A stretch of DNA of 64,000 nucleotides, from the NCBI RefSeq assembly GCF_963378075.1, contig NZ_OY726394.1, forward strand, positions 62,001 to 126,000, written 5' to 3'. A program made the position numbers and the translations under genes. Of this stretch, positions 24,598-34,201 are shown in pieces. Numbering within the stretch: position 1 is the stretch's first letter; every line of letters starts with the position of its first letter. This DNA comes from Mycolicibacter sp. MU0083. GTDB taxonomy: Bacteria > Actinomycetota > Actinomycetes > Mycobacteriales > Mycobacteriaceae. The notes beneath the pieces are model-generated. The model was given only the letters and a program-made list of their open reading frames with translations. It had not been told where the DNA came from and did no database searches.

Positions 24598-25467
24598 ATG
24601 TCGACATCGACAGTGGTGCGGGGACGCTTTCCCGGGCTGGTTGCGAATTACCAGCGCTACGTCGGGGTAGCCGGTCGCGGACTCGACCGGACCGGCCGGC
24701 TCGGCATGTTCTCGGTCACCGCGATCCGGAACATCCCGTGGGCGCTGCGCCGCTACCGCACCGAGACGCTGCGTCTGATCGCGGAACTGGGCATGGGCAC
24801 CGGCGCCATGGCCGTGATCGGCGGCACCGTCGCCATCATGGGCTTCGTGATGCTGGCCGGCGGCTCGCTGATCGCCATCCAGGGCTTCACCTCGCTGGGC
24901 AACATCGGCGTCGAGACCTACACCGGCTTCGCCGCGGCCCTGGTCAACGTCCGGGTGGTCGGCCCGGTCAACGCCGGTATCGCCCTGGCCGCCACCGTCG
25001 GCGCCGGAGCCACCGCGGAACTGGGCGCCATGCGCATCAGCGAGGAGATCGACGCGCTGGAAGTGATGGGCATCAACTCGATCGCCTACCTGGTCTCCAC
25101 CCGCGTGGTGGCCGGCTTCACCGTGATCATCCCGCTCTACGCGCTCGCACTGATCATGGCGTTCGCCGCCCCGCAGATCGTCACCACGATCTTCTTCGGT
25201 CAGTCCTCGGGTACCTACGACCACTACTTCCGAACATTCCTGCGACCCGACGACGTGTTCTGGTCGTTCCTCGAGACCATCCTGATCGCGGTGGTCGTCA
25301 TGGTCACGCACTGCTACTACGGCTTCAACGCCAGCGGCGGCCCGGTCGGCGTCGGTAGCGCGGTGGGCCAGTCCATGCGGCTGTCGCTGATCACGGTGCC
25401 CACCGTCGTGTTGCTCGCAGCGTTGGCGCTCTACGGCGTCAACCCCAACTTCAACCTAACGATGTGA
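24598..25467 (+). CDS. yrbE1B: YrbE1B, MlaE-family permease of the Mce1 transporter
   Basis: 289 residues. A cytoplasmic N-terminus of about 55 residues precedes the hydrophobic core. The MlaE signature is TAELGAMRISEEIDALEVMG, then INSIAYLVSTRVVAG. It pairs with YrbE1A in the permease of the Mce1 fatty-acid/mycolic-acid importer. The ATG begins 1 nt after the yrbE1A stop. Its own stop overlaps the start of mce1A. Confidence 0.95.
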   Translation: MSTSTVVRGRFPGLVANYQRYVGVAGRGLDRTGRLGMFSVTAIRNIPWALRRYRTETLRLIAELGMGTGAMAVIGGTVAIMGFVMLAGGSLIAIQGFTSLGNIGVETYTGFAAALVNVRVVGPVNAGIALAATVGAGATAELGAMRISEEIDALEVMGINSIAYLVSTRVVAGFTVIIPLYALALIMAFAAPQIVTTIFFGQSSGTYDHYFRTFLRPDDVFWSFLETILIAVVVMVTHCYYGFNASGGPVGVGSAVGQSMRLSLITVPTVVLLAALALYGVNPNFNLTM

Positions 25468-26684
25468 CGCGCATGGCAACCGGCAAGCAGAACAAAGTGC
25501 ACACCCCCCCGTATCGACTGGCGGGGGTGATCACCTTCGCCATCCTGGCGCTGATCGGGGGCCTGGTCTACGGCCAGTTCCGCGGGTCGTTCATGAAGAC
25601 GACACCGCTGACCATGGTCGCGCCCCGCGCCGGCCTGGTGATGGACCCGGGCGGTCCGGTCACCTACAACGGCGTGCAGATCGGGCGGGTCACCAAGATC
25701 GAGCCGACCGAGTACGAGAACAAGCCGGCGGCCAAGTTCACCCTCGACGTGAACCCGAAGTACATCAAGCTGATTCCGTCCAACGTCAAAGCCGACATCA
25801 TGGCCACCACCCTGTTCGGCAACAAGTACGTGTCGCTGACCGCGCCGGAGCACCCGGCCAAGGAGCGGATCAGCAAGACGAGCGTGATCGCGACCTCGGT
25901 GACCACCGAGCTCAACACGCTGTTCGAGACGGTCAACAACCTCTCCGAGCACATCGATCCGATCAAGCTGAACCTGACGCTGCACGCCGCCGCGGAGGCG
26001 TTGACCGGCTTGGGCGACAAGCTCGGCGAATCGCTGGTCAACGGAAGCGTCATCCTCGACGACGTCAACGCCCGGATGCCCTCCTTCCGCCGCGACCTGA
26101 AGGGCTTCGCCACCTTGGGCGAGGTCTACGCCGACGGGGCACCGGACCTGGTCGGCTTCCTGGACACCTCGGTGGTCACCGTCAAGACCATCACCAACCA
26201 GCAGAAGGAACTCGACGCCGCACTGCTGGGTGCGGCCGGGGTGGGCAACCTCGGCGCCGACGTCACCAACCGGTTCGGTCCGTCGCTGCGTTCGCAGTTC
26301 TCCGACCTGGTCCCGGTTTCGGCGCTTCTGGACGAGTACAGCCCGGAACTGTTCTGCGCCATCCGCAACCTGGCCGAGGGCGCCCCCAAGGTCTACGAGT
26401 TCCTCGGCGGCGACGGCTACGCGCTCGACACCGTCAGCGAGTTGGTCGGACCGGCCAACCCGTACGTCTACCCCGAGAACCTGCCGCGTTACAACGCTCG
26501 CGGCGGCCCAGGCGGTGCGCCGGGTTGCTGGCAGGAGATCACCCACGACTTCTGGCCGGCGCCTTACCTGGTGGCCGACACCGGAGTCAGCCAAGCGCCG
26601 TACAACCACTTTGATATCGGATCGCCCCTGGCCATTGATTATGTCTGGGGTCGCCAAGTCGGGGATAACACGATTAACCCATGA
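25464..26684 (+). CDS. mce1A: Mce1A, MCE-domain subunit
   Basis: 406 residues from a GTG that overlaps the yrbE1B stop by 4 bp; an ATG at 25473 is an alternative. One N-terminal transmembrane helix (about 20-38) anchors the protein. The MCE domain (about 45-125) has VMDPGGPVTYNGVQIGRVTKIEP, and a long alpha-helical region follows. The C-terminal part contains CWQEITHDFW with cysteines. In the current model six different Mce proteins form the periplasmic lipid conduit of Mce1; Mce1A is the first subunit encoded. Confidence 0.95.
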   Translation: MTRMATGKQNKVHTPPYRLAGVITFAILALIGGLVYGQFRGSFMKTTPLTMVAPRAGLVMDPGGPVTYNGVQIGRVTKIEPTEYENKPAAKFTLDVNPKYIKLIPSNVKADIMATTLFGNKYVSLTAPEHPAKERISKTSVIATSVTTELNTLFETVNNLSEHIDPIKLNLTLHAAAEALTGLGDKLGESLVNGSVILDDVNARMPSFRRDLKGFATLGEVYADGAPDLVGFLDTSVVTVKTITNQQKELDAALLGAAGVGNLGADVTNRFGPSLRSQFSDLVPVSALLDEYSPELFCAIRNLAEGAPKVYEFLGGDGYALDTVSELVGPANPYVYPENLPRYNARGGPGGAPGCWQEITHDFWPAPYLVADTGVSQAPYNHFDIGSPLAIDYVWGRQVGDNTINP

Positions 26685-27709
26685 ACATCACCAGAACCGC
26701 TATCAAACTCGGCGCCGTCGGCTCGGTGCTGCTGCTCTTCACCGTCGGCTTGGTCGTGGTGTTCGGGCAGATCCGGTTCGACCGGACCGCGCACTACTCC
26801 GCCGAGTTCACCAATGCCAGCGGACTGCGCCAAGGGCAGTTCGTCCGCGCCTCCGGGGTGGAGATCGGCAAGGTCAAAAAAGTCCGCCTGGTCGACAGCG
26901 GTCGTCGAGCGGTGGTCGACTTCGAGGTCGACCGGTCGCTGCCGCTGTACCAGTCCAGCACCGCACAGATCCGGTACGACGACCTCATCGGCAACCGCTA
27001 CCTGGAGCTCAAGCGGGGTGAGGGCGAGGGCGCTGACCAGCGGTTGCCCCTCGGCGGTTTCATTCCCAGCTCCCGCACCGAGCCGGCACTGGACCTGGAC
27101 GCGTTGATCGGTGGGTTCAAGCCGGTGTTCCGGGCGCTGGACCCGGACAAGATCAACACCATCGCCTCGACCATCGTCACGGTCTTCCAGGGCCAGGGCG
27201 GCACCATCAACGACATCCTGGACCAGACGGCACAGCTGACCGCGCACATCGCCGACCGCGACGCGGCCATCGGCGAGGTGGTCAAGAACCTCAACGTGGT
27301 CCTGGACTCCGCGGTCCGGCACCGCCAGACGTTCGACGAGACCGTCGACAACTTCGACAAGCTGGTCAAGGGACTGAGCAGCCACTCCGAGGGCTTGGCG
27401 TTCGGTACCGCCGAATTCGGTAACGCCGCGGGCAACCTGGCCGATCTGCTGGCCGACAACCGCACCCAGCTGCACAGCCTGTTCCCGGAGGCGGGGCCGG
27501 AGCCGCCGGACCGGATGCAAGACGTCGAAGAACTGTTCGAGAAGATTCCGCGGGCGCTGAAGCTGATCGGCCGCACCGGCGTGTACGGCGACTTCTTCAA
27601 CTTCTACATCTGTGACGCCACCATCAAGCTTCCCGGATTGCAGCCCGGCGGACCGGTGCGAAACGTCCGCTTGTGGCAGCAGCCGACCGGGAGGTGCACG
27701 CCCCAGTGA
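26681..27709 (+). CDS. mce1B: Mce1B, MCE-domain subunit
   Basis: 342 residues with one N-terminal membrane helix (about 8-28). The MCE domain is at about 33-112: FTNASGLRQGQFVRASGVEIGKVKKV and IRYDDLIGNRYLELKRG. A long helical region follows, with NAAGNLADLLADNRTQ typical of MceB. No extended Pro-rich tail. It overlaps mce1A and mce1C by 4 bp on each side, indicating strictly coupled expression of the conduit subunits. Confidence 0.95.
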   Translation: MNITRTAIKLGAVGSVLLLFTVGLVVVFGQIRFDRTAHYSAEFTNASGLRQGQFVRASGVEIGKVKKVRLVDSGRRAVVDFEVDRSLPLYQSSTAQIRYDDLIGNRYLELKRGEGEGADQRLPLGGFIPSSRTEPALDLDALIGGFKPVFRALDPDKINTIASTIVTVFQGQGGTINDILDQTAQLTAHIADRDAAIGEVVKNLNVVLDSAVRHRQTFDETVDNFDKLVKGLSSHSEGLAFGTAEFGNAAGNLADLLADNRTQLHSLFPEAGPEPPDRMQDVEELFEKIPRALKLIGRTGVYGDFFNFYICDATIKLPGLQPGGPVRNVRLWQQPTGRCTPQ

Positions 27710-29322
27710 GAACCCTGGAACCGCCCAACCGGGCACGGATCGGCATCATCGGCGTCGTCTCGACGGTGCTGGTGACTTTGGTGGGGCAGAGCTTCACCGC
27801 CACACCGATGCTGTTCGCCGAGCCCAGCTACTACGGTGAGCTCGCCGACACCGGCGGTCTGACCGCCGGCGACAAGGTGCGCATCTCCGGTGTCGACGTC
27901 GGCAAGGTGCAGGACCTGTCGATCGACGGTGACCACGTGAAGGTGAAGTTCTCGGTCGGGGCCAACCCGATCGGCAACGACAGCCGGATCGGCGTCAAGA
28001 CCGACACCATCCTCGGCAAGAAGATCCTGGCCATCGAACCCAAGGGCGACCGGCGGTTGGCGCCGAGCAGCGTGCTGCCGTTGGGGCAGAGCACCACGCC
28101 CTACCAGCTCTACGACGCGGTGTTCGACGCCACCAAGGCCGCGTCCGGGTGGGACATCGACACCGTCAAAAAGTCCCTGAAGGTGCTCTCGGAGACCGTC
28201 GACCACACCTCCCCGCACCTGAGCGCCGCGCTGGACGGGGTCGCGAAGTTCTCCGACACCGTCGGCAAGCGCGACGAGGAGATCACCCACCTGCTGGCCC
28301 AGGCCAACCAGGTGGCCGCGGTGGTCGGTGACCGCAGCGACCAGATCGACGCGCTGCTGCGCAACACCCAGACCCTGCTGGCCGCGGTCAACCAGCGCAG
28401 CGAGGCGATCTCGGCGTTGCTGGTCAACATCGCCTACTTCGGCGAGCAGGTGCAGGGCCTGGTCCGGGACAACCCGACGCTGAACCTGCAGCACGTCTTC
28501 GACGAGGCCGCCAGCATCACCGACATGCTGGTGCGCCGCAAGGAAGACCTCAGCGAGATGTTCACCATCCTCGGCCGGTACCTGACGATCGTGAACGACG
28601 CGGTGGCGTCGGGTCCCTACTTCAAGGTTTCGACCCTGAACCTGGTCCCGTTCTGGATCCTGCAGCCGTGGGTCGACGCCGCCTTCAAGAAGCGCGGTAT
28701 CAGCCCGGAGGAGTTCTGGCGCAACGCCGGCCTGCCGGAGTTCCGCTACCCCGACCCCAACGGCACGCGGTTCGCCAACGGTGCTCCGCCTCCCGCCCCG
28801 CAGGTGCTCGAGGGCACCCCGAGCACCCCGGCCCGGCCGTCGCGCCCGGATCGCCGTGCTCGTACGCGCCCGCCGCGGGCCTGTTCCCGACCCCGGGCAA
28901 CCCGCTGCCGTGTGCCAACCTCGACCCGAACGAGGGACCGTTCGGTCGCAGCGGCCCGTACCCCGGACCGATCGATGTCCTGGTCTCGCCGCCGAACCCG
29001 GACGGCCTGCCCGCATCGCCGGGCATCTCCATCGCCGGCCGCCCGGGCGAGACGCCGCCGGTGGTGCCCGGTACCCCGGTGCCGATGCCCGACGCCAACC
29101 CCGGCGCGCGGTCCGAGCCGATGGGCCCGGTCGCAGGCCCGGCCGAGGCCAACCCCGGCGCGGCCCCGCCGCCCGCACCGCGGGCACCCGGCCCGCCGGC
29201 TCCGCCCGGACCCGGAAACCAGTTACCGGCGCCGTTCATCACCCCCGGTGAAGGCGGAAACAGTCAGCCCGGCGGTGGCGGTGGCGCAAGAGGGAGTGAG
29301 CGGCCGTGAGTACCGTCTTTGA
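27706..29322 (+). CDS. mce1C: Mce1C, MCE-domain subunit, with an apparent frameshift in the C-terminal tail
   Basis: As read, 538 residues from the GTG at 27706. Normal features are the membrane helix (about 11-32), the MCE domain (about 40-120; SGVDVGKVQDLSIDG) and a long helical region to about residue 370. After LEGTP (28810-28821) the frame turns into an Arg-rich sequence without family resemblance. The expected Mce1C tail (EHPGPAVAPGSPCS...) continues in the next frame. The missing base is a G between 28820 and 28821. Restoring it gives 534 residues ending at 29309, with a GTGA overlap with mce1D like the other subunits. The conduit domain is unaffected, so function may persist, or this is a sequencing error. 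Confidence 0.9.
   Translation: MRTLEPPNRARIGIIGVVSTVLVTLVGQSFTATPMLFAEPSYYGELADTGGLTAGDKVRISGVDVGKVQDLSIDGDHVKVKFSVGANPIGNDSRIGVKTDTILGKKILAIEPKGDRRLAPSSVLPLGQSTTPYQLYDAVFDATKAASGWDIDTVKKSLKVLSETVDHTSPHLSAALDGVAKFSDTVGKRDEEITHLLAQANQVAAVVGDRSDQIDALLRNTQTLLAAVNQRSEAISALLVNIAYFGEQVQGLVRDNPTLNLQHVFDEAASITDMLVRRKEDLSEMFTILGRYLTIVNDAVASGPYFKVSTLNLVPFWILQPWVDAAFKKRGISPEEFWRNAGLPEFRYPDPNGTRFANGAPPPAPQVLEGTPSTPARPSRPDRRARTRPPRACSRPRATRCRVPTSTRTRDRSVAAARTPDRSMSWSRRRTRTACPHRRASPSPAARARRRRWCPVPRCRCPTPTPARGPSRWARSQARPRPTPARPRRPHRGHPARRLRPDPETSYRRRSSPPVKAETVSPAVAVAQEGVSGREYRL
28821..29309 (+). pseudogene. mce1C: Displaced Pro-rich tail of Mce1C (out of frame)
   Basis: This frame begins EHPGPAVAPGSPCSYAP and runs through PDGLPASPGISIAGRPGETP and a Pro/Gly-rich end to a TGA at 29307-29309. 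It is recognisable as the normal disordered Mce1C C-terminus. It has no start codon and follows the point where one G is missing. Its stop overlaps the mce1D GTG, exactly as in the neighbouring junctions. Confidence 0.8.
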
Positions 29323-30868
29323 TGTCCGCAACATGCGACTGCCGGAGCGGTCCCGCAACACCGTGATCGCCGCATCGCTGGCGCTGGTCCTGGCGCTGGC
29401 GGCCGCCTTCGGCGGGGTGCAGCTGTACCGGAAACTGAACAGCACCTCCGTGGTCGCCTTCTTCCCGCAGACCGACGCGCTGTACCCCGGCGACGCGGTG
29501 CAGATCATGGGTGTCCGGGTCGGCGCGATCGACAAGATCGAGCCGGCCGGCGACAAGATGAAGGTCACCCTGCACTACGACAAGAAGTACAAGGTGCCCG
29601 CCGACGCCAAGGCGATCATCTTGAACCCCACCCTGGTCGCGTCGCGGACCATCCAGCTCGAGCCGCCCTACCGGGGTGGCCCGGTGCTGGCGAACAAGGC
29701 GGTGATCCCCGAGGAACGCACCGAGGTGCCGGTCGAATGGGACACGCTGCGCAACGACGTCACCAACATCATCAACAAGCTCGGCCCCACCGCCGAGTCG
29801 CCCAAGGGCCCCATCGGTGACGCCATCGAGACGTTCGCCGACGGGCTGGCCGGCAAGGGCCGCGAGATCAACACCGCCTTCGACAACCTGTCGGATGCGT
29901 TGACGGCGCTGAACAAGGGCCGCGGTGACTTCTTCGCGGTGGTTCGCAGCCTGTCGACGTTCGTCAAGGCGCTGGACCACAACGACCAGCAGTTCGTCGC
30001 GCTCAACCGTGACCTGGCCAAGTTCACCAACAACCTGAACAGCACCGACCAGGCATTGGCGAAGGCCAGCGACCAGTTCTACGCCACCATGACCATCGTC
30101 AAGGCGTTCCTGAACCAGAACGCGGAACCGCTGACGCACACCATCAACAACATGGCCGAGGTGTCCAGCGCGATCACCCAGGAAGATGCGCTGGACGGGT
30201 TCGAGACCGCCCTGCACATCCTGCCCAACGTGCTGGCCGCCGTCGGCGAGATCTACCACCCGGCACAGGGCATGGTGCTGGGCTCGCCGGTGCTGGTGAA
30301 CTTCGCCAACCCGATGGAGTTCATCTGCAGCGCGATCCAGGCCGGCAGCCGACTGGGCTACCAGGACTCCGCGGAACTGTGTGCGGAATACCTGGCGCCG
30401 ATCGCCGACGCGATCAAGTTCAACTACCTGCCGTTCGGTATCAACATCTGGACCAGCGCGTACACCACGCCCAAGCAGATCGCCTACTCCGAGCCGCGGC
30501 TGCAGCCGCCGCCCGGTTACAAGGACACCACCGTCCCGGGCATCTGGGTGCCCGACACCCCGCTGTCGCACCGCAACACCCAGCCCGGCTGGATCACCGC
30601 GGCCGGTATGCAGGGTGTGGAGCCCGGTCACGACACCGCGCGGTTGCTGACCCCGGAGTCTCTGGCCCAGTTGATGGGCGGCCCCGACCCGGAGCCGATC
30701 GTCTCGCAGTACCAGACGCCGCCCGGCCCGCCGAACTCATACGACGAGTCGCCCGGACCGCTGCCGTTCATCGGTCAGCCGCCCGGGGTGGGTCCGATCG
30801 CGCCGCCGCCGCCGGGACCGAACGTGATCCCGGGGCCGGTGGCTCCGCTCCCCCCGCGGGGTAACTGA
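29306..30868 (+). CDS. mce1D: Mce1D, MCE-domain subunit
   Basis: 520 residues with a membrane helix at about 20-40 and the MCE domain at about 45-130 (DALYPGDAVQIMGVRVGAIDKIEP). The helical needle region extends to about 350. The C-terminal third is Pro-rich, with repeated PPGP blocks and GVGPIAPPPPGPNVIPGP. It has a GTG start overlapping the mce1C tail stop. The length and Pro-rich end match Mce1D proteins. It forms part of the hetero-hexameric Mce1 conduit. Confidence 0.95.
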   Translation: MSTVFDVRNMRLPERSRNTVIAASLALVLALAAAFGGVQLYRKLNSTSVVAFFPQTDALYPGDAVQIMGVRVGAIDKIEPAGDKMKVTLHYDKKYKVPADAKAIILNPTLVASRTIQLEPPYRGGPVLANKAVIPEERTEVPVEWDTLRNDVTNIINKLGPTAESPKGPIGDAIETFADGLAGKGREINTAFDNLSDALTALNKGRGDFFAVVRSLSTFVKALDHNDQQFVALNRDLAKFTNNLNSTDQALAKASDQFYATMTIVKAFLNQNAEPLTHTINNMAEVSSAITQEDALDGFETALHILPNVLAAVGEIYHPAQGMVLGSPVLVNFANPMEFICSAIQAGSRLGYQDSAELCAEYLAPIADAIKFNYLPFGINIWTSAYTTPKQIAYSEPRLQPPPGYKDTTVPGIWVPDTPLSHRNTQPGWITAAGMQGVEPGHDTARLLTPESLAQLMGGPDPEPIVSQYQTPPGPPNSYDESPGPLPFIGQPPGVGPIAPPPPGPNVIPGPVAPLPPRGN

Positions 30869-30885
30869 TGAGACGGAGGACAGCG

Positions 30886-32037
30886 ATGAAGACGGTCAGC
30901 CGACGCGGCTGGCAGGCGTTGGTGCTGCTGATGGCGGCCCTGACGCTGTCGTCGTGCAGTAGCTGGCGCGGTATCGCCAACGTGCCGCTGCCCGGCGGCC
31001 CGGGCAGCGGTCCCGGCGCCTACACCGTGTACGTCCAGGTGCCCGACACGCTGGCGCTCAACGGCAACAGCCGGGTGCTGGTCGCCGACGTGTTCGTCGG
31101 GGCGGTGGAGAAGATCGAGTTGAAGAACTGGGTCGCCACGCTGAAGCTGAAGCTGAACCGCGACGTGCATCTGCCGCGCAACGCCCAGGCCAAGATCGGC
31201 CAGACCAGCTTGCTGGGTTCGCAGCACATCGAGTTGACGGCGCCCGAGGACGCGCAGGGCGAACTGCGCAACGGCGACACCATCACGCTGAGCAACTCGA
31301 CGTCCTACCCGACGATCGAACGGACGTTGGCCGGGCTGGCGCTGCTGCTGCAGCGCGGCGGGCTGTCGGACCTGGACACCATCACCACCGAGTTCGCCGC
31401 GCTGTCCAACGGGCGGGCCGACCAGATCCGCGACTTCCTGACCAAGCTGGACACCTTCGTCGACAACGTCAACGACCAGCGTGAGGACATCACCCGGGCG
31501 ATCGATTCGAGCAACCGGCTGCTGAGCTACTTCGGCGCGCACAACGACACCATCGAGAAGGCGTTGACCGACTTCCCGCCGCTGTTCAAGTACTTCAACA
31601 CCCAGCAGGCCATCTTCATCAACGCGGTGGACGCCCTGGGCCGGATGGGCAACGAGGTCAACCAGCAGATCGCCCCGATCCGCTCCGACCTGCACCAGGT
31701 GCTGACGTCGTTCCAGTGCCCGGCACGCGAACTGCGGAAGGCCTCGCCGTACATCCCCGAGCTGCTGCAGGTGATGATCACCGCGCCGTACCACGTCGAC
31801 GGTGCCTTCAAGGCCGTCCGCGGTGACTTCATCAACACCTCGCTGGTGGTCGACCTTACCTATGCGTCGATCGACAACGCGATCCTGACCGGAACCGGTT
31901 TCTCCGGCATGTTGCGGGCGTTGGAGCAGTCCTTCGGCCACGACCCGGAGAAGATGATTCCGGACGTTCGGTACACCCCGAACCCGGCCACCGCACCCGG
32001 CGGTCCGTATGTGGAAAGGGCTGACCGGAATTGCTGA
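30886..32037 (+). CDS. lprK: Mce1E lipoprotein subunit (LprK)
   Basis: 383 residues from the ATG at 30886, chosen for the GGAGG 6 nt upstream; an upstream ATG at 30868 adds six residues. The N-terminus is a lipoprotein signal with lipobox LSSC. The MCE domain follows (GPGAYTVYVQVPDTLALNG, VLVADVFVGAVEKIEL). LDLTYASIDNAILTGTGFSGML near the end is characteristic of LprK. It is the lipid-anchored subunit of the Mce1 hexamer. Its end overlaps the mce1F TTG start by 7 bp. Confidence 0.93.
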   Translation: MKTVSRRGWQALVLLMAALTLSSCSSWRGIANVPLPGGPGSGPGAYTVYVQVPDTLALNGNSRVLVADVFVGAVEKIELKNWVATLKLKLNRDVHLPRNAQAKIGQTSLLGSQHIELTAPEDAQGELRNGDTITLSNSTSYPTIERTLAGLALLLQRGGLSDLDTITTEFAALSNGRADQIRDFLTKLDTFVDNVNDQREDITRAIDSSNRLLSYFGAHNDTIEKALTDFPPLFKYFNTQQAIFINAVDALGRMGNEVNQQIAPIRSDLHQVLTSFQCPARELRKASPYIPELLQVMITAPYHVDGAFKAVRGDFINTSLVVDLTYASIDNAILTGTGFSGMLRALEQSFGHDPEKMIPDVRYTPNPATAPGGPYVERADRNC

Positions 32038-33623
32038 AACCACAGATCAAGCGCCAGCTGGTCATCTTCAGCGTCCTGACCGCGGTCGCGCTGATGGTGT
32101 TGGGCGTCTACTACCTGCGGCTGCCGACCCTGGCGGGTATCGGCCAGTACACGCTGAAGGCGGACCTGCCCGAAGCGGGCGGCCTGTACAAGACCGCGAA
32201 CGTGACCTATCGGGGCACCATCATCGGCCGGGTCACCGGAGTCGAGCCGACCGAGACCGGCGCCCAGGCGACGTTCCAGATCTCCAGCAAGTACAAGATC
32301 CCGGCCGACGCCACCGCCAACGTGCATTCGGTGTCGGCGATCGGCGAGCAGTACCTGGACCTGGTGTCCAGCGGCAACCCGGGGCAGTTCCTCAAGCCGG
32401 GCCAGACCATCACCGAGAGCACCGTGCCCGCGGCGATCGGACCCGCCCTGGACACCGCCAACCGGGGACTCGCGGCCCTGCCGGCCGGCAAGATCTCGGC
32501 GCTGCTGGACGAGACCGCGGTTGCGGTCGGGGGACTGGGGCCGTCGCTGCAACGGCTGGTCGACGCCACCCAGGCGATCGTCGGTGACTTCAAGACCCAG
32601 CTCGACGACGTCAACGACATCGTGGAGAAGTCGGCGCCCATCATCGAGAGCCAGACCGAGTCCGGGGATGCGATCCACCAGTGGGCGCGCAACCTCAACG
32701 TGCTCAGCGCCCAGGCCGCCAGCCGGGACGAGACGGTCAAGCACATCCTCACCGACCTGCCGCCGCTGGTCGACCAGGTGCACACGGTGTTCAACGACAC
32801 CAAGGACACGCTGCCGGAGATGATGGCCAACATGGCGATCCTCACCGAGATGGCCAAGCGCTACAACCGCAACACCGAACAGGTGCTGGTGTTCCTGCCG
32901 CAGGCCGGCTCGATCATCCAGACGGTGAGCTCGACCTATCCGGGCCGGGCCTCGCTGGGTGTTGCGCTGGGCGCGTTCCCCGGCCCGATCTTCCCGGTGC
33001 CGGTTCCCGGCCTGAGCCTCAACACCCCGCCGCCGTGTCTGACCGGGTATCTGCCGGCGTCGGAGTGGCGGGCGTTCGCCGACACCAGTCCCGCCGAGCT
33101 GCCGGACGTGTCCTGCCGGATTCCGCAGGACACCCCGGCGAACAACGTGCGTGGCGTGCGCAACATCCCCTGTGTGGACGTCCCCGGCAAGCGGGCCGCC
33201 ACCCCGAAGGAATGCCGCAGCGACAAGCCCTACGTGCCGCTGGGTACCAACCCCTGGTACGGCGACCCGAACCAGATCCGGAACTGCCCGGCGCTGGGTG
33301 CTCGCTGCGACCAGCCGGTCGAACCCGGCCACGTCATCCCGGCACCGTCGGTCAACACCGGCCTGAACCCGCTACCGGCGGACATGGTGCCGCCGTCGCC
33401 GCCGCCGGCCAACGATCCGCTGTCGCGGCCGGGGACGGGTAGCGTGCAGTGCAACGGTCAACAACCGAACCCCTGCATCTACACCCCCGGCGGGGGACCA
33501 TCGGCGATCTACAATCCGCAGAGTGGCCAAGCGGTGGGGCCAGACGGCGTCGAATACTCCGTCGAGAACTCGATGAACATAGGAGACGACGCATGGAAGG
33601 GGATGCTGGCACCGTTCCGCTGA
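32031..33623 (+). CDS. mce1F: Mce1F, MCE-domain subunit
   Basis: 530 residues from a TTG at 32031. The membrane helix (about 10-30) is followed by the MCE domain (about 38-118; LYKTANVTYRGTIIGRVTGVEP, AIGEQYLDLVS), then helices and a C-terminal Cys/Pro-rich region (PPCLTGYLPASEW, NIPCVDVPGKRAATPKECRS, VQCNGQQPNPCIYTP). The many paired cysteines suggest disulfides outside the cell. Last Mce subunit of the operon; the next Mce-associated gene starts 31 bp inside it. Confidence 0.95.
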   Translation: MLKPQIKRQLVIFSVLTAVALMVLGVYYLRLPTLAGIGQYTLKADLPEAGGLYKTANVTYRGTIIGRVTGVEPTETGAQATFQISSKYKIPADATANVHSVSAIGEQYLDLVSSGNPGQFLKPGQTITESTVPAAIGPALDTANRGLAALPAGKISALLDETAVAVGGLGPSLQRLVDATQAIVGDFKTQLDDVNDIVEKSAPIIESQTESGDAIHQWARNLNVLSAQAASRDETVKHILTDLPPLVDQVHTVFNDTKDTLPEMMANMAILTEMAKRYNRNTEQVLVFLPQAGSIIQTVSSTYPGRASLGVALGAFPGPIFPVPVPGLSLNTPPPCLTGYLPASEWRAFADTSPAELPDVSCRIPQDTPANNVRGVRNIPCVDVPGKRAATPKECRSDKPYVPLGTNPWYGDPNQIRNCPALGARCDQPVEPGHVIPAPSVNTGLNPLPADMVPPSPPPANDPLSRPGTGSVQCNGQQPNPCIYTPGGGPSAIYNPQSGQAVGPDGVEYSVENSMNIGDDAWKGMLAPFR

Positions 33624-34201
33624 GCACGGACGAGGACCAGCAGACCGCAGATACCTCGGCCGAGGACATCGCGGCGGACGCGGCAACGGGTGAGCCGGCC
33701 GCGTCCCGCCTTGGCCGTCGTCAGCAGGCGGGTATTTGTGTGCTGTTACTGCTGCTCGCCCTCGGGCTGGTGGCGGCGGGGGTGATCGGTCTGCGCGATC
33801 ATGCGGCCAGCCGGGCGCTGGCCCGCGAGAACGCGGAAGCGGTCGCGGCGGCCAAGGAGTGTGTGCTGGCCAACCAGGCGCCGGATATCACCGATCTGGC
33901 CACGGCGCAGCAGAAGATCCTGAACTGTGCGGCGGGCGAATTGCGTACCCGCATCGCGCTGGAAGCCGAGATCATCGTGCACGCCTTCCAGGCGGCCAAG
34001 GTCCACACCGAACTGACCGAGATGGGTGCCGCCGTCGAGCGCAACAACCCGGACGGTTCGGTCGACGTGCTGGTGGCGTTCCGGATCAGGGCCGACAACG
34101 TCGAGGCGAAGGGCAAAGAGGTCGGTTACCGGCTGCGGGTCCAGATGGTGCGCGACGAAGGTCAGTACCGGATGGCGAAGATCGACCAGGTGGCCAGGTG
34201 A
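33593..34201 (+). CDS. Mce-associated membrane protein (Rv0175-like)
   Basis: 202 residues from the ATG at 33593, supported by AGGAGA upstream, inside the end of mce1F. An acidic cytoplasmic N-terminus (about 1-45) precedes a single membrane helix (about 48-70), and a Mas-type outer domain follows, ending RLRVQMVRDEGQYRMAKIDQV. Such Mas proteins are thought to stabilise or assemble the Mce complex. First of four such genes attached to mce1. Confidence 0.88.
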   Translation: MEGDAGTVPLSTDEDQQTADTSAEDIAADAATGEPAASRLGRRQQAGICVLLLLLALGLVAAGVIGLRDHAASRALARENAEAVAAAKECVLANQAPDITDLATAQQKILNCAAGELRTRIALEAEIIVHAFQAAKVHTELTEMGAAVERNNPDGSVDVLVAFRIRADNVEAKGKEVGYRLRVQMVRDEGQYRMAKIDQVAR

